A stretch of 64,000 nt of DNA from contig OX637794.1 of assembly GCA_951802425.1 (NCBI GenBank), forward strand, positions 1,612,001 through 1,676,000, in the 5' to 3' direction. The notes beneath the pieces are model-generated. The model did not search any database. It saw only the letters and a list, made by a program, of their open reading frames with translations, and was not told the DNA's origin. This DNA is from Clavaria fumosa. Lineage: Eukaryota > Basidiomycota > Agaricomycetes > Agaricales > Clavariaceae. The position numbers and the translations under genes are program-made. The stretch's first letter is position 1. Every line of letters begins with the position of its first letter. Of this stretch, positions 1 to 12,099 are shown one piece after another.

Positions 1-1558
1 CTACCGATTTCCATGCAGAGTCACCCGGTGATCTCTTCACATCCCAGGTTCCATCCGCACCCAAAATACTTACCTTACCCTGCCAAGTTTGTCCATTTGA
101 GAGGTGCCCCAGAGGAGAAATACGTCGTTGTTGATGTCACGAAAGAAGGATTCTCAGGAAACCCCAATATCATCCTCGAAGAAGTAGAATTTTCTCGGGC
201 CCTGTTCGAGCTCTACGAGGGTGCTGTGGTCAGATCTTCGTTTTCTCTCATTTTCAGACGAATTTCATATTTGGCGGTCTAGTTCGTGCACCAAGGTCTC
301 ACGTTCATTGTAAGTTGTTGATTATCCGATATTCAGTCACGATGATTGATTCAGAAACTAGGTCAAAGAACTGAGTCACGATGACAAGTTGGCCAAAGTC
401 CTTCGAGCCGAAATCAGTTGGATCACTACCCCAAGGTAAGCCCAATTGAATAGGCCCATTCAAGTTGGCTAACGCAACAAGTCTAGAGATTTCACGTATG
501 GTTGCTTCACCCTCACTGCAGTCGGTGCATCTCACGAAGGTCTATACAGAGACATCGACCCTGTCCGAACTCACAGGATCAGAGAGATTAAAAATTCGCC
601 CCATCGGGCTTTCTTCGGTCGTGAGTAAATAGCAATGGCACGGGGCTCATCTGCTGAATCGTTCCGCTAGATGTAGAGGTGAAAACGGTTGTCTTCGGTG
701 TGTTGTCTTTTGCTTAATTAAACGTACATGTACTGACAAACTGCGTAGGGTTCTATAAAATACGGTACGTGGCTCCGCTCGAGTTCCCATATGAAGCCGT
801 GTAGATATCCGCCATACAGGAATGGCATCATCCTGGATGTCGTCGACCTGGAAACTGAACCCTGGTTGCGTGAAACCACGGGAATGTGGATTGACGTTCC
901 TAATCCCATTCTGCGCCTGTTGATATCCAAAGGCATCAATCCCGCCGCGGCAATCCACTCCGCGGAACATGCATTCCTAAATCAATTTGCGCTAGCTGCG
1001 GACCTGAAGACAGAATGCAAGGCGCCAGAGAAGGAATACAGCACAACCGAATCAAGCAGAAAGAGGCCTGCCCGGTGAGAACATTCAAGGGCGAAGTCCT
1101 GCGCACTCATTTTGGTTAGGTTGATATTTTACGACTGCATCGGAAAGGGCGGTGGTATTGCCTCCAAAGCATTTGATCATGGTAAAACATATATACACAT
1201 ATTCTACCAACGATATTTATGACCTCTGTCTAGCACATAGCACGTTTCGTCTTGCCCATGAAGTAGTTGAGTCATGCGTGTGTGGCGATGGATGCAGTAA
1301 ATGTACGGGTTTTGTTCCTCCTCTCCTACATGGCTGACCATCAATGACCCAGGTGTTCAAAGCGCAGCATGCAAAGAAGGGAATAAGGTATGGTCCAAAA
1401 TTGGGGCACAGGTCATCCTGCAGTCCATCCTCGGCCTCGAGATAAACGAGGATGCAATCCCGATGGGGCAGGAATTCTACCCGTTCGAGACGGTCGTGGA
1501 GGCCCCGAGCGTCAAAGTTGTGGAGGGTGGCGTGACTGTGGAATTGAGTGGCAACTAG
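1..1558 (+). CDS. HRQ1: Hrq1-type RecQ4-like DNA helicase, C-terminal part (5' end outside window)
   Basis: This is the C-terminal region of an ATP-dependent 3'-5' DNA helicase of the Hrq1 family, which acts in the nucleus in crosslink repair and telomere maintenance (family knowledge). At least eight short exons can be read. The order of recognisable pieces is EFSRALFELYEGAV, then SPHRAFFGR around 590-610, then ETTGMWIDVP and AAIHSAEHAFLNQFALAADL (about 870-990), then KGGGIASKAFDH, then the Cys-rich ESCVCGDGCSKC (about 1268-1302) and a further Cys in AACKEGNK. These match the DUF1998/MZB zinc-binding region that defines Hrq1. The helicase motor domains must lie to the left. The last exon ends at a TAG at 1556-1558, only 24 bp from the end of the convergent next gene. 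Introns are about 50 bp with GT-AG borders. I am sure of the family, less sure of each exon edge. Confidence 0.88.
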
Positions 1559-1582
1559 CGTATGCCTTCCCACATTTAGGGG

Positions 1583-4500
1583 TCAAGCGAGCGGATCGAA
1601 GACGGCCCAAGCGGGATCACTCTTCGTCAACTTCATCGGTCCAGGATTGGGTTGTACAGGCCGCGCATTTGTGGGTGTCAACACGCTGGTCATGCTTGGT
1701 GGAGGCACCTGCTGCGGCGACATGAATTGTGAGACGGCGGGGTTCGGAAATAGTCGCGCATTTGGCACTTGAGAAAATGTGGACGAGATAGGCTGGGTTG
1801 CACTCGGGGTGATGTTGTAGTTCGGCATCGATGTAGGAGCGAGAGGTGCAAACGGCGTCGATGTAGACAGCGTTGTAAAATGTGTTCCCGAGGCGTTACC
1901 ACGGGTTTGAACGTTCGACGATGTGTGTCGTTGAGCACCCAATTTTGACGGTCGCAAAGGCGGATCAGAAGATGGCCACTTGGGAGAAGAGGGCAATGAC
2001 TGAGTCTGCGAGTTGGTAACGAAGTTATCTGACGCCTTCGAAACCTAACGTTAAGACAGACACGCGTAGAAACCTCAAGGATAACATACCTGAGTGTTTG
2101 AGCTGAGGATAGTGCCCCAGATATCGTCGTCCCAACCGTCAGACGTGGCACTGGTCGTATCAGCTTTGACAGTTGCACCGCCCACCAGAGTTTCAAAGTT
2201 GACAGTCGCACTGAAACTCGTCGTCGCGGTGTCTGCATTCGCGGCGGTCGCAGACCGGTCCTCAATCCGCTGCGAATCGCGAAGGAATTGGTTGTGTTCC
2301 TTTTCCACGCGCTCGCCGAGTTTTCGGATGACCAGCATAAAGCGTTGAAATTGGTCTAAGTTCAGGACTACGGGAGTGGTCTACGTGGCTTGTGAATCGC
2401 GAGGTACAGAAATGCTTACGAGGACCCATGGACATTGCCCAGAGTTGTGGAAGCACCAGAGTTGCTACAGCCTCTCTGTCAACCTTGAATCCCATGGCTT
2501 CTTGCACAGCCAAGGTTGCGACCTATATGAAAGGGATCAGGAAACGCGCAAGGTGGTGCACTAAACATGAAATACCATTACGGCGGGTTCTTTAGTCCTG
2601 ATTTTCGACAGCAGAGGAACCAACCTCTGCGTTAAAGTGGTCTACAAACCGGCTGAGTTGCTCGGTAACTATGTGGGAATTGTTAACGCACCTGGTCTAG
2701 CGTCTTCACCATCTCCAGGAATGTCACAAGTGTCGCGACTTTGACAGACAGGATTCGTGTCTTCGTGAATACCAGCTATTAACATATCAGCGCCAGCCTT
2801 GCTGGACCATTGGACATTGGAAAATCTATACCGCAACACGGGGAAACAGAACGCCCAGAATCTCGGCATAGTCTATTGTTTCACAGAGATCAGGAACAAC
2901 TTTCAAAGCGCGTTCCTGGACCTAAAACCTTCGTCGGTGATCAGGCACGCATAAATGGTGTGAAAATATTGTACCATGGTATGTTCTGACTCGAGGGCAT
3001 TGTAGACAAGACAAAGAACCTCTGTGGTACGGTGGAGACCGACTCAAATGTGAACGTAATGAGTGGATAAAAGAAACATACGTTCACGGAAGATCGTCTT
3101 GTCAGTTTTACTTTGGAGCATTTGCAGGTTGTCTAGAAGTGTCAACATGTTTTGCGGTGGTTCTTTAACCGCAAACAGGGGCTTAAGACTTGGGAGGACC
3201 AGTGACGCGAACTGGCTCGCGGTCAGGATATTAGAAATTGCGAAGACATTCGGAAGAATGTAAGGAAGCAAATTTGAGTCTTTCATCTAGTCACGCGATT
3301 CCCTCAGTAGAGTCGGAGTGTAGTCTTCTTGGACTCACTTCTTCTAGGAGAGAGGGGAGAATCTTGCGCGTCCGGAGACCCTCCGAAAATTTATCCAACA
3401 CTGAGCCCAAGCCTTTCATGAATGAGATTTTCTCCTCTCGTGTTTTGGAAGTGAAATTGGATCTATCTAGAAAATTGAGTGTGGATATGGGTAACGAGTT
3501 GAAAAATGAGTGTGTGGGGAGGGTGGCGGGCGTAGGTCGATTGGTGGGATGCCGAGTGATCAGTGAGCCTAAGAAACCTGCAGCGTGACGTGTCAGAAGA
3601 ATAGTGATTACCTACGGACAGAGATGTTGGGGGGCACCTCGAAGGTCAACGTCCAGCCGGTCCATATTTGGTGGTGTACGGCCCGCGTTATCACGGAGTC
3701 CGCTCAAACTTCCATGTGTCTTGAAGGGCGGACTCCCCTTGAAATGGACGGCATATATCACGCAGCCCAGAGAGTACATATCCGAGGCGGTCAACAGCTG
3801 CTCGTCCAGCGCATATTCTGGAGCTGTGCGACATCTGTCAGGCCGTCATCTAGAGGCGAAAATGACCACGCACCCATGTAATCGAAGGAACGCTGAATGT
3901 ATGCAGGCACGCGTCCATCAAAGGTCGGAAACTCCCATCTAGTTGCTTTTCCGTCCTGCGAAAGGAGAGGGATCGTCAACCCGAGTCCTGATATTTTCCA
4001 GTCACCCTGTAGCAAGGAATGAGCAAATGAGGTGTTGGAGTGATCACAGCAGAACCGACGGCACTATTAACAACGATGCTCTCAGGAGAGATATTGGAGT
4101 GGATCAACTTGGCGGAAGTGTGGAGGAACGAAAGGCCTTTGCATATCTGAAGTATGCCCTTCTGGATCTGTATCAAAGTCCACAGGCCGTTTCGCAGACG
4201 GGTTTAAAGCTTCCAGCGGCTCAAACGCACCTCAATCTCGTCCAGTTCGACCAACGGTGAGTTCCGCGATGATCCTGGTATACTCAGCTCTAGCGATGAG
4301 AGCAAAGGCTCTGTAGCAAAGATGAGCTCGCTCCTTGTCTCTTCGAGCGGTTCTGCCATCTCTGGGATAGATACGATCTTCAACACGAAGATGTTTGCGT
4401 GATACAGGGCTTTACACACCCAAGATGGAGGGATGGCGAAGTCTACCTAAAGCTGAAGCCTGGCCAGCAGCATCATGAATAAGCCGTTCTCAAGCATATA

Positions 4501-4833
4501 GGCAAACGAGGCACATACCTCAGCTTTGAGTACCTCCAATGTCCTTTCCCTTCCGGGAAGTCCGATGCGTTCCATCTCTGAATTACGCTTATCAAAGCTC
4601 CAGACAGAAACGCGTTTGCTGGTGGTTTTGTGTGTGGCCGACTGGACGCGCCACAGACCGACATTGAACGATGGTGTGAATGCGACAGGTGCGGCGGTCA
4701 CTACATTAGGCGATGGCGAGGCTGTCCTGCTGCCGCTACTGCTGTTATTGCTGATGCTGGTCGATGCCGCTCCGATGGTGTACGCTTGAGATATGGCTGT
4801 CCTCGAGAAGAATGATGTAGCGACCGCGAGCAT
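1583..4833 (-). CDS. Scy1-like (SCYL2-type) pseudokinase
   Basis: The gene encodes a Scy1-like protein, a cytoplasmic pseudokinase family linked to clathrin-coated vesicle traffic between trans-Golgi and endosomes. The start ATG at 4833 begins MLAVATSFFSRTAIS. The kinase-like region follows, with RLRHPSIL, then MAEPLEETRSELIFATEPL, then LQICKGLSFLHTSAKLIHSN. The usual catalytic HRD is replaced by IHSN and the DFG segment by ISGLG, so no phosphotransfer is expected. The later segments (about 3700-2100) are helical and HEAT-like, and the C-terminal exon is Ser/Thr/Pro-rich and ends in AWAVFDPLA. At least eight introns are needed. The protein is encoded in tandem behind the arrestin-like gene (111 bp between them) and converges with the Hrq1 gene. 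Identity as a Scy1-like protein is firm; SCYL2 rather than SCYL1 is inferred from the disordered tail. Confidence 0.85.
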
Positions 4834-4943
4834 GTTGCGGAGAATGAGGTTCAAAGTACACGTGATTTACTATTACATTTTTTACTGTACACTGTAAAGA
4901 CTGGTCGTTGGGGTAGTGACCCCGATATATTGCGATACGTGGT

Positions 4944-6517
4944 TTAAATTCCAACTGAAGCACCGGACGCCGGACGCCTTGCAGTAAAATTACCATGCGG
5001 TACCAAGCCAAGCGCTGGCATGGGTCTCCCACCCAAAGTCAATAACTCTCTCTGCATCGACCCAAAGGGATCGGTTGTGATCTCTACCACCTCCTCGTGT
5101 CTGAAGCTCGGCAAATGCTCCGTCACATTGTTCGGCGGCTGGAGCAAAAGGCGTATCACATACTGCCAAGATGAAAGAGGCGCGAGTCAAAAGGGTATTC
5201 GCACACAACCTTGACGAGTAAAGTTCCAGCAACACTGACCTGGACTTCAGCGACTTTGGGTACTCGCCACGACCGGTCTCGGCCCGCTGTCCCGGCTCGA
5301 ACAGTTCCTTTGAACATAGCAAAGCCTTCTATCTGACTCGTTATCTCATACAGTCTTGCAGTGGCCAAGGGGACCTCCCAAACGCAGCATCCGCGACCAG
5401 GCCCCGCAACCAAGCTTCTGCGCTTGAACAGGCCTATGCCGATATTCGCTGCCAACAACTTCGCCAATGCGGGGGAAGCTGGTGATAGCACGCTCAACAT
5501 GACCGGTATTGATTCACCCGATGCAAAGGTCAGGTGGAATGGAAGGGTAAACTGAAATCAACGAAACGTAGGCCCGAGTAGAGGTAAGAGAGATGAACGT
5601 ACATATACCGAGGGCGTCGACGACTCGTCATGTCGTGGCGGGGCTTTGAGCCAGAGGGGTGTCAGCTTAATAGATCGCACTCTCTCATCTATTGGGGTAG
5701 GGTTCTGTAGTGGGCTGCCCCGCGACAAAGGTATATCATCTATCGCAGGCTGCTGCGGCCACGATTTTGGGAGATACAAGATCGGAATAATGACGCTGTA
5801 GCGTTCGACTGAATGGTCGTGCGGCTGGACAATGGGTTGATTAGGACGCGGGGAACCCTTACCATTCGTGCCGCCTGAACCCCTTTCGCACCATGTCAAA
5901 TTTGACGACATAGTTGACCTCACTGCTGATGCCAGGGCGATAGGCGGCGAAGGACGGCGGCAGGGCGGTGATTGCGCCATCCTGGCTCACTTCATGAGGG
6001 ATTGGCAGGGAGAACGGGATCTTTTCTCCCCATGGGGCATTATTGGCCGCGGTGTGAGAGTAGAGCGAGACTGTCGTGGAGAAAAGCAAGTGCTTCGATT
6101 GCCCAGCTACTAGACCACGATCCGTGGATGTCGTAGTCAGGTGCCCTTTGAGCTAGAAAACATGCGAATCAGATGCCAAAAAGCTTTTGGCTGCAGACTT
6201 CGACCAGACCGTACCGTCGCGGTGACGTGCGCGACATGCCGCTGCTCTCCGTTAAAACTCACGAAGCCCTCCACGGTTCCGTGTAACCCAAACGCGGGGA
6301 AATGTAGCGACCAGGCATCCTTAGGGCCCAAGTCGACCTCCATATGGTCGCTGGCGAATGACCAGTTTGGCTCGCGTGGGGACGGGCTGACCTGCCCTGT
6401 GCGGACGAGGGTTTCGGTGCGAGCCGGTGTCACGGAATAGGTGGGAGAGGGCAACCCAGACTCGGCAGGACTATCGAAATATGCAGGAAGCGCATTGCGT
6501 ACCATCATTGTTGCCAT
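4944..6517 (-). CDS. Arrestin-like protein (arrestin-fold, alpha-arrestin type)
   Basis: The product is probably a membrane-trafficking adaptor with an arrestin fold. The chosen start is the ATG at 6517 (MATMMVRNALPAYFDSPAES); an in-frame GTG at 6541 lies upstream but is not a normal start. Visible parts are SWSLHFPAFGLHG-type beta-strands (about 6300), a central LLFSTTVSLYSHTAAN and EKIPFSLPIPHEVSQDGAI (about 6080-5980), then VNYVVKFDMVRKG, the segment RSIKLTPLWLKAPPR, and a C-terminal half with VWEVPLATARLYEI, ending LRHEEVVEITTDPFG. These beta-rich segments and the IP(H/F)E motif are typical of arrestin N and C domains. About five introns. No PY (PPxY) motif was seen, which alpha-arrestins often carry. 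The gene lies upstream of, and on the same strand as, the Scy1-like gene, and is divergent from HIBADH. Confidence 0.7.
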
Positions 6518-7045
6518 TGGGGCGCACGAGCCATCAAGCACTGGGCATAAGGGGGAGACTTTGCAAACTGAGCCGAGCCATGGGGTATGCCAAGGTCTCT
6601 TACCATATTCGTTTCATGGAACATTTTGGCCCATGGGGTAACCTGGAAGAAGTTGCTCCCACATGGGTCGGCCAGCCATTAAAGCAATGGAACGGCAGCA
6701 CACGGTACCAGACTCGCGTATCTGGGCCTTGTGACGCGTTTCGACCTTCAAAGCCGGCGCTGAGACCGCTGGAGATAAAGGTAGCCGCCAGGGTCGGATA
6801 AAATTCTGACCAGGCTTGCATGACCGCATCGGCTTTCCCATGTAAATGAACGCAGCGTCACTACTAGTATCGCGGATGAGACCTGGGCGCGTTGTCAGAG
6901 TCGTTTTGCTAGTCTTCTAGGCGCGTCTGCCAACGAGCACGACGCGACCTGTTGCCGTTGTTGCCGTCTCCTTTTGGCTCACTAAATGTGGTTACGGTCG
7001 AACCAGCAAATTCAAACTTTATAGCAGACTTGCTCAGAGCTCAGC
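6518..7045. promoter_or_regulatory. Intergenic region between arrestin-like gene and HIBADH
   Basis: This 528-bp divergent gap has no convincing gene. The minus strand stays open for 60-75 codons in two frames (6600-6841), one of them with an ATG, but neither protein resembles a known family and no splice site clearly joins it to the arrestin-like gene. It may be 5' leader sequence. It should hold the promoters of both neighbours; I see no clear TATA box. Confidence 0.4.
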
Positions 7046-8259
7046 ATGAAACCTACACTGCGTCTGCTACAGACGGTCGTAGGGCGCCAGCCGTCACTAC
7101 TGCCGCGCAACCAGAGCATCAGCTTCATTGGGCTCGGACGCATGGGCTCGGAGATGGCCTACAACCTTTTCTCCAAGTCACCACGGTCGCAGTTCGTTGT
7201 TTGCGACGCCGTTCCCGCTGCCGTGCACAACTTTACACGCCATTTCCTCTCGCGTTTCCCTGAGGCGCGCGTGCATGTAGTCGAGACGCCTGAGGAGTGA
7301 GTGTTGAGGTTCGCCTACACCCGGGATGATTACAACTTCCACAGAGCCGTACGGATGTCTCAAACGGTGATCACCATGCTGCCTTCGTCTCCACAGGTCC
7401 TCACTGTGTACTCGGAAGGGGCAGGCATTATCCCTGCACTGCACTCACTCCGTTCGGACGGCGATACGTGGGGCACGCTTTGTATCGATTCGACAACGCT
7501 GGACGTCCGGGCTGCCCGCCAGGTGGCGCAGGAGGTGGCGCACGCGGGGGCAGTCATGATCGACGCACCCGTGTCCGGCGGTGCGCATTCTCTCAGACCC
7601 TCTGACACGGGTTTTTCTCTCATGTGGCATCCTAGGTGTTTCTGGCGCAAAAGCCGGGACGCTCTCATTCCTCGTTGGGGGGACGAGCGACGCCTGCGAC
7701 TCGGCGCGGCCGTTTCTCCAACAAATGGGACAGCGGATTATCCACTGCGGCCCGTCTGGCTCCGGATTGGTCGCGAAGATATGCAACAACCTGATACTTG
7801 GGGTGGAGCAGATTGTGGTTGGGGAAGCGATGCTGCTGGGTCAGAAAGCAGGATTGGACCCTGCGGTGTTGGCTCGGGTTATCAATAGTTCGACTGGGGG
7901 CTGCTGGGCGTCGTCAACGAACAATCCTGTTCCGTCTGCTTTACCAGGGAAGAGTCCGCCATGTGAAAACGGATATGAGGGTGGCTTTGCTACGATGTTA
8001 ATGCTAAAGGTAAGGGTCACTGAAATTGTCTCCGTCTTATTTGCTCTGCGTTGCTGACGGGTGGGTTGTGGATCTGCAGGACATGGGCCTGGCGACGGAC
8101 GTTGGAAAAGCCTTCGGGGTTCCCTTGCCAATGGCAGAAGCGGCTAAAAAGGTTTATTCCGGAGCGGTGAAGCAGCGTCCGGATCTGGCTCAGAAGGACT
8201 TCTCTTCGGTGTTCCTTCTCCTCGAAGAAGCGGCCAAAACTGCTGACCCTTTAGAGTAA
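7046..8259 (+). CDS. 3-hydroxyisobutyrate dehydrogenase, mitochondrial
   Basis: The enzyme oxidises 3-hydroxyisobutyrate to methylmalonate semialdehyde with NAD+ in valine breakdown in mitochondria (EC 1.1.1.31). The ATG at 7046 gives a basic, hydroxyl-rich leader (MKPTLRLLQTVVGRQPSLL) suited to mitochondrial import, followed by the Rossmann motif SISFIGLGRMGSEMAYNLF. Four exons follow in order: the substrate-binding signature MIDAPVSGG (just before the intron at about 7577), GVSGAKAGTLSFLVGG, the catalytic lysine in GSGLVAKICNN, and the C-terminal helix DMGLATDVGKAFGVPLP. It ends with TAA at 8257-8259. All residues expected for the beta-hydroxyacid dehydrogenase family are present and the length is normal for the family. 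Introns are at about 7296, 7577 and 8010. Confidence 0.95.
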
Positions 8260-8715
8260 TTTCGTATACTGTACCCTGTTGTTGGATACCTTAGTGGACG
8301 TGTTGCTCGGGAGCAGAAATGGTGAATTTGTGTGACAGGAACGTGACATAACCATCAAATTGGAAAAGCTTTGCTGCTGAAATTCATGTGTATACAACGG
8401 CGTACAGTCCGATGTAAAGTACACCGTTCCTAGGCCATTCCAAGACATTTCGTGTTGAAAAATCTGCGGTTGAATGTAATTTTTTTGGTTGGCAGAGTCA
8501 AGTGTGTATGTGTGGTTTGTGACATCCTCGGTCACTTCCGTTCGTGACATATTCGTTCGCGTCACAAGTCATATCGCCCTGTCCCTTTCAACCCGTTTAT
8601 CTTCCTTTTCCCTCCTCCTCCTCCTCCTCCTCGTCTTCCTCCTCCTCCTCCTTCTCTTCTCATCTCCTACTCAAGTCGCTCTCTACTAAGCCATTCAGTC
8701 CCGAGCCAGTCTGCA
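8260..8715 (+). promoter_or_regulatory. Intergenic region with pyrimidine-rich promoter tract
   Basis: This 456-bp gap between two same-strand genes holds the HIBADH 3' end and the leader of the next gene. From 8600 to 8668 the plus strand is almost pure C/T with CTC repeats, ending 48 bp before the next ATG. Such CT-rich blocks commonly sit just upstream of transcription starts in filamentous fungi. No other gene is seen. Confidence 0.5.
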
Positions 8716-10581
8716 ATGGCTGATAAACCTAATGTCCTTATCTTCGGTGGGCGCTCCCCTACATCAGCCGAATGTGTCACATCCCTCTGAATACACTTTC
8801 GTTTTACAGGCGGTCTCAACACTTGTTCTCGTGCCCTCGCTGCTCTTCTCGTGCCTTTAAACGGGGAGCCTTTGGTATCGGTGCGTCCCAAGTCTCCGCC
8901 GTTCTATCCACACTCATCGATTGTTCTCGCTCTATCACCGCAGCATCTTCGTATCGTTGATAAATACTCCGTCGCACCACCCACCGTGTACGTCAGTGGC
9001 GATGAGGACCTCGTCCAATCATTCGGGTCGTCGTAGCTTATACCTTTCTTTAGGTATATTGGCTCTGAATTTCCCAAAGTATTGAAACGACCGCAAGTCG
9101 AATATCGTCAAGCGAACCTGACCGTAGCAGGTGCGTCTCCGCTTACTCGCTTGCAGGGTCTAGCTTCACTTATGATTGTTGAATCGATAGCCACTGTAAA
9201 ATTATGTTTTGATCCCCCAGAAGGACAGGGTCCTTATGACTACGTTTTTGACTACACCGGCGAGATCCGCCCCGATCGAGGAGAACCGGTCCGTCTTCTC
9301 GTCGTCGGGCCCGAGACTTATCTTCTCACACGTCTACGTTTGTATCCACCAAGATTACCATCAACTCCACGTTCAATGTGTCCCGGCTACTGGGCCTCGA
9401 AGCCGCACGCCGGAATGTCAAGGCTTACGTCCGCATCCAGCTTCCCTTCTACGAGACCTCTGATAAAGGCGTTCACGACGAGAGAGAAGATATTAAGCCC
9501 GTCGGAACTCTGGGCACTTGGTGGCATGAAACTCTCCGTGCGCTCGGCGCGATCCAAGGGTGAGGCAAACTGTCGTTCCCCTTAACTGAGTCCTCCGATA
9601 TTGACCCTTGCGTTTGGCTTCAAGTCTAAATCTGGTGGTGCTCAGGATAGGCTTCGCGTATGGTCCCTACACTGATTGGGGCATCAGTATGTTGTCCCTA
9701 TCCTCTGTCTCATCTGTGTAAGCTAAACTGCGCGTCTCTCCAGTCACGTCATCCATCATCGTTGCTTCTGTCTACGGCTATATGAAAAAGCCCATGAAGA
9801 CTATGTGCGTTCTCTCTCTTTATCACGCGTGTCATGCGCGCACTGGCTGACAGACATACCTCCAGCTGGTCGCCGGGAAAACACCCCACGCACACTGTGC
9901 ACGTGGATGACGTGGCGGGCGCCGCGTGGGCGTGCGCGCAATGGATGGCTCGGCTCGGGCGGACAAAGGCAGATGCGCTTGCTGGGGAAGAAATAAACTT
10001 CCGGAATTCTAAGAGTAAGGTAGCCGAGGTGGCGGGCGCTGTCTCGCATGATAAGAAAGTGATCGTGCCGCTCTTTAATCTCGTACGCCGTCATTCTTTC
10101 TCAAGTGCTGCATTTTATGTGCTGACCGTCTCTGCATCTAGGTCGACGATTCGAAAAGCACTCTTCTTAGTGCGGGCCAGACTGTCACCACGCTCTTTGG
10201 CACCACATTCGAGTTTTATGACATGCTCATGAGCACTATGGCCAGGGTGAGTCGACATCTTGTCTGTACCTCGTTGCCTTATAACAGGAGACACCACCCC
10301 AGTTCCGACTCGACGACGTCGTAGAAGAGATCAATGAGCATCACGTGGGGGGATGGACAGAGATGATTACAATCTCGAGTCCTCCGGTACCGAACACGCC
10401 TCTGTCCGCGTATATGGACAACTACGCACTGTCGAAGCACGTGCTCGCGTTCGACAATGCCAAGATCAAGCGTGTGGTCGGATACGCGCTGAAGCACGCG
10501 CGGTTTGACCATGCGGCGATAAAGGAGGTGGTCGAAGCATGGAAGGCCGAGGGGATCTGGCCGGTCTTGGATGGTCAGTGA
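8716..10581 (+). CDS. NAD-dependent epimerase/dehydratase-like protein (extended SDR fold)
   Basis: This is a Rossmann-fold protein of the extended short-chain dehydrogenase group that is widespread, but without a proven substrate, in basidiomycetes. The ATG at 8716 starts MADKPNVLIFGG, and after a short intron GLNTCSRALAALLVP completes the nucleotide-binding loop. Further exons read LRIVDKYSVAPPTVY, EFPKVLKRPQVEYRQANLT, YDYVFDYTGEIR, then GTWWHETLRALGAI, HTVHVDDVAGAAWACAQWMA, and finally VVEEINEHHVGGWTEMI. The C-terminal exon (10314-10581) ends WPVLDGQ. About nine introns, several tiny. Length (about 420 residues) suits the family. Function beyond likely NAD(P)-dependent oxidoreduction or epimerisation cannot be told from sequence. 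Confidence 0.82.
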
Positions 10582-11149
10582 TGCCTTACTTTTTTTTTTC
10601 TTCTCTCCCTTTGCTTTCTTCTATTTCCTTTCTTTGCTACAAGACTATACTTTTATTCTCTTTGTCCCCGTCTCTCTCCCCCACCTTTTACACTAAACAT
10701 GACCTCATTATACTAATGTAATGTTCACGGCCTGCGCGTCTAATCACCTCTCCCACATCCTAACCTTATCGTACGCCCTCTTCCGCACCACATGACTTAT
10801 AGTAATGATAAAAATTCGATAACTGTAACCGTCTTTGAGCCAAACCACTCGCACTCGCGGGACAGGCAAGGTTCAGCCGCAGCTATTCTTCTATCTATGG
10901 ACGTCCTTCGACACTGAGGTATCACGACTGCGGCGACAGTCACCGCTTTGGCAAGTACCTCGCCGAAGCAATCGTTCTGAGTCAGTACATCTTTTGGGTG
11001 CTTATGGACTTCGCGTTTGTTGGTAGGCTTCTGTAGGGGTGGGTCTTCTCATCGTACCTTGTGAACTGTCACGGATTCCGAGCCGGAGCGGGAACATATG
11101 TCCCAAAGTATCGAGTCTGGACACTTAGATTGTTTCTCGCATCCCGCAG
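10582..11149 (+). other. Gap with unresolved 5' exons of the cytochrome b561-like gene
   Basis: The first part (10582-10830) is A/T- and pyrimidine-rich with no gene. From about 10835 the plus strand has short open segments in different frames, including one near 10920-11025 that could be a membrane-segment exon (it contains a run ending VLMDFAFVG). I could not build a splice path with a convincing start codon into the b561 exon that opens at 11150. Confidence 0.35.
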
Positions 11150-11948
11150 GTGCTCATGGCTACAGCCTGGTTTTTGGTGTTCCGCAACGGACTACACGCG
11201 CTGGGCTGGTTTGCGTTCCATCCGACACTCAACAGTCTCGCTCTGGCGTTCTTCACGTATGGTGCGCTATTTTTTGGACCTCCTTTCGGGATAACTGTTT
11301 GTCTGACCCTCACCCGCGACAATCAAACCCTGCCTCCACACTGGGCTACTCCTAGGCATCTTGACGCTGCAATCGACTACGGCAGATGCGCGGTCGCAAA
11401 GGCAAGCCGCGCTCGCGCACCACGAGCTCGTCATGAGTGCCATGGCGTTTCCGGCCATCGTCCTTGGGACAGGCGCGGTCTCGTACCATAAGTGGCAGCG
11501 AGGCAGCCCTTCGCTCGTCAGCTGGCACGGTGTGAGTAACGAACTTGCCTTCCCCTTATTCTGGGTGGTGCATGTTTTTTCCGCACCAAATGAACTTGGT
11601 CCCTCTGTTTCGTCGCAAGGTGATAGGTGCCATGGTCATCATGTGGGTTGCTGCTCAGGTCATGATCGGGTACGGAAGCACTGCCCTCAGTGGGGGGATA
11701 AGAGCGAAGGTTCGGAAATACCACAGGCAAATGATTTTCTAGCGCCGTTCAACATATTCGTGTTTGCTGAGTTTCCTCGGCGTAGGCTTTCAGGTTATGG
11801 ATTGTTTCCCGCACTCCTGCTGACTGCGCATCTCGGCGGGTTTTGGTCCAATTTCGCAAGCAAGAATATTCCGGGCAGTGTGCGACTCGTCGCGTTTGTT
11901 CTTGCACCCGTCATCCTCGTTGCCTTCGTGTATTCCGGCGTCAGGTGA
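11150..11948 (+). CDS. Cytochrome b561 / ferric reductase-like membrane protein (5' end unresolved)
   Basis: The product is a multi-pass haem-binding membrane protein of the cytochrome b561/DM13 type, expected to pass electrons across an internal or plasma membrane. Readable exons give TAWFLVFRNGLHALGWF followed by FHPTLNSLALAFFTY, then LAHHELVMSAMAFPAIVLG with YHKWQ and SWHG, then MWVAAQVMIGYGSTALSGG, KVRKYHR joined to LSGYGLFPALLLTAHLGG, and a last hydrophobic helix VAFVLAPVILVAFVYSG. The His residues in FHP, AHH, WHG and YHR match the haem-ligand positions of the family. The 5' exons upstream of 11150 and the join near 11530-11625 could not be settled. The frame stops at 11948; a last short intron is possible. 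It converges with the Gea2 gene. Confidence 0.68.
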
Positions 11949-12099
11949 AGAACACAGGCTCTTTTCCCCCTTATCTTCGTGGACCCTTGGCTCAATTGTC
12001 AAACAGGCGTGGTTGACTCTCATTTAAAATTTAATTGGGTGTCCCCGTTGAAGTACAGTACCTTTATCTGTTTAGTAATCTGTGCGCAAAATTCTCGGT

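Noticed and set aside
6600..6841. Possible extra 5' exon of the arrestin-like gene
   Set aside because: Two overlapping frames are open, neither matches arrestin sequence, and no clean splice into the MATMM start is seen; treated as leader or noncoding.
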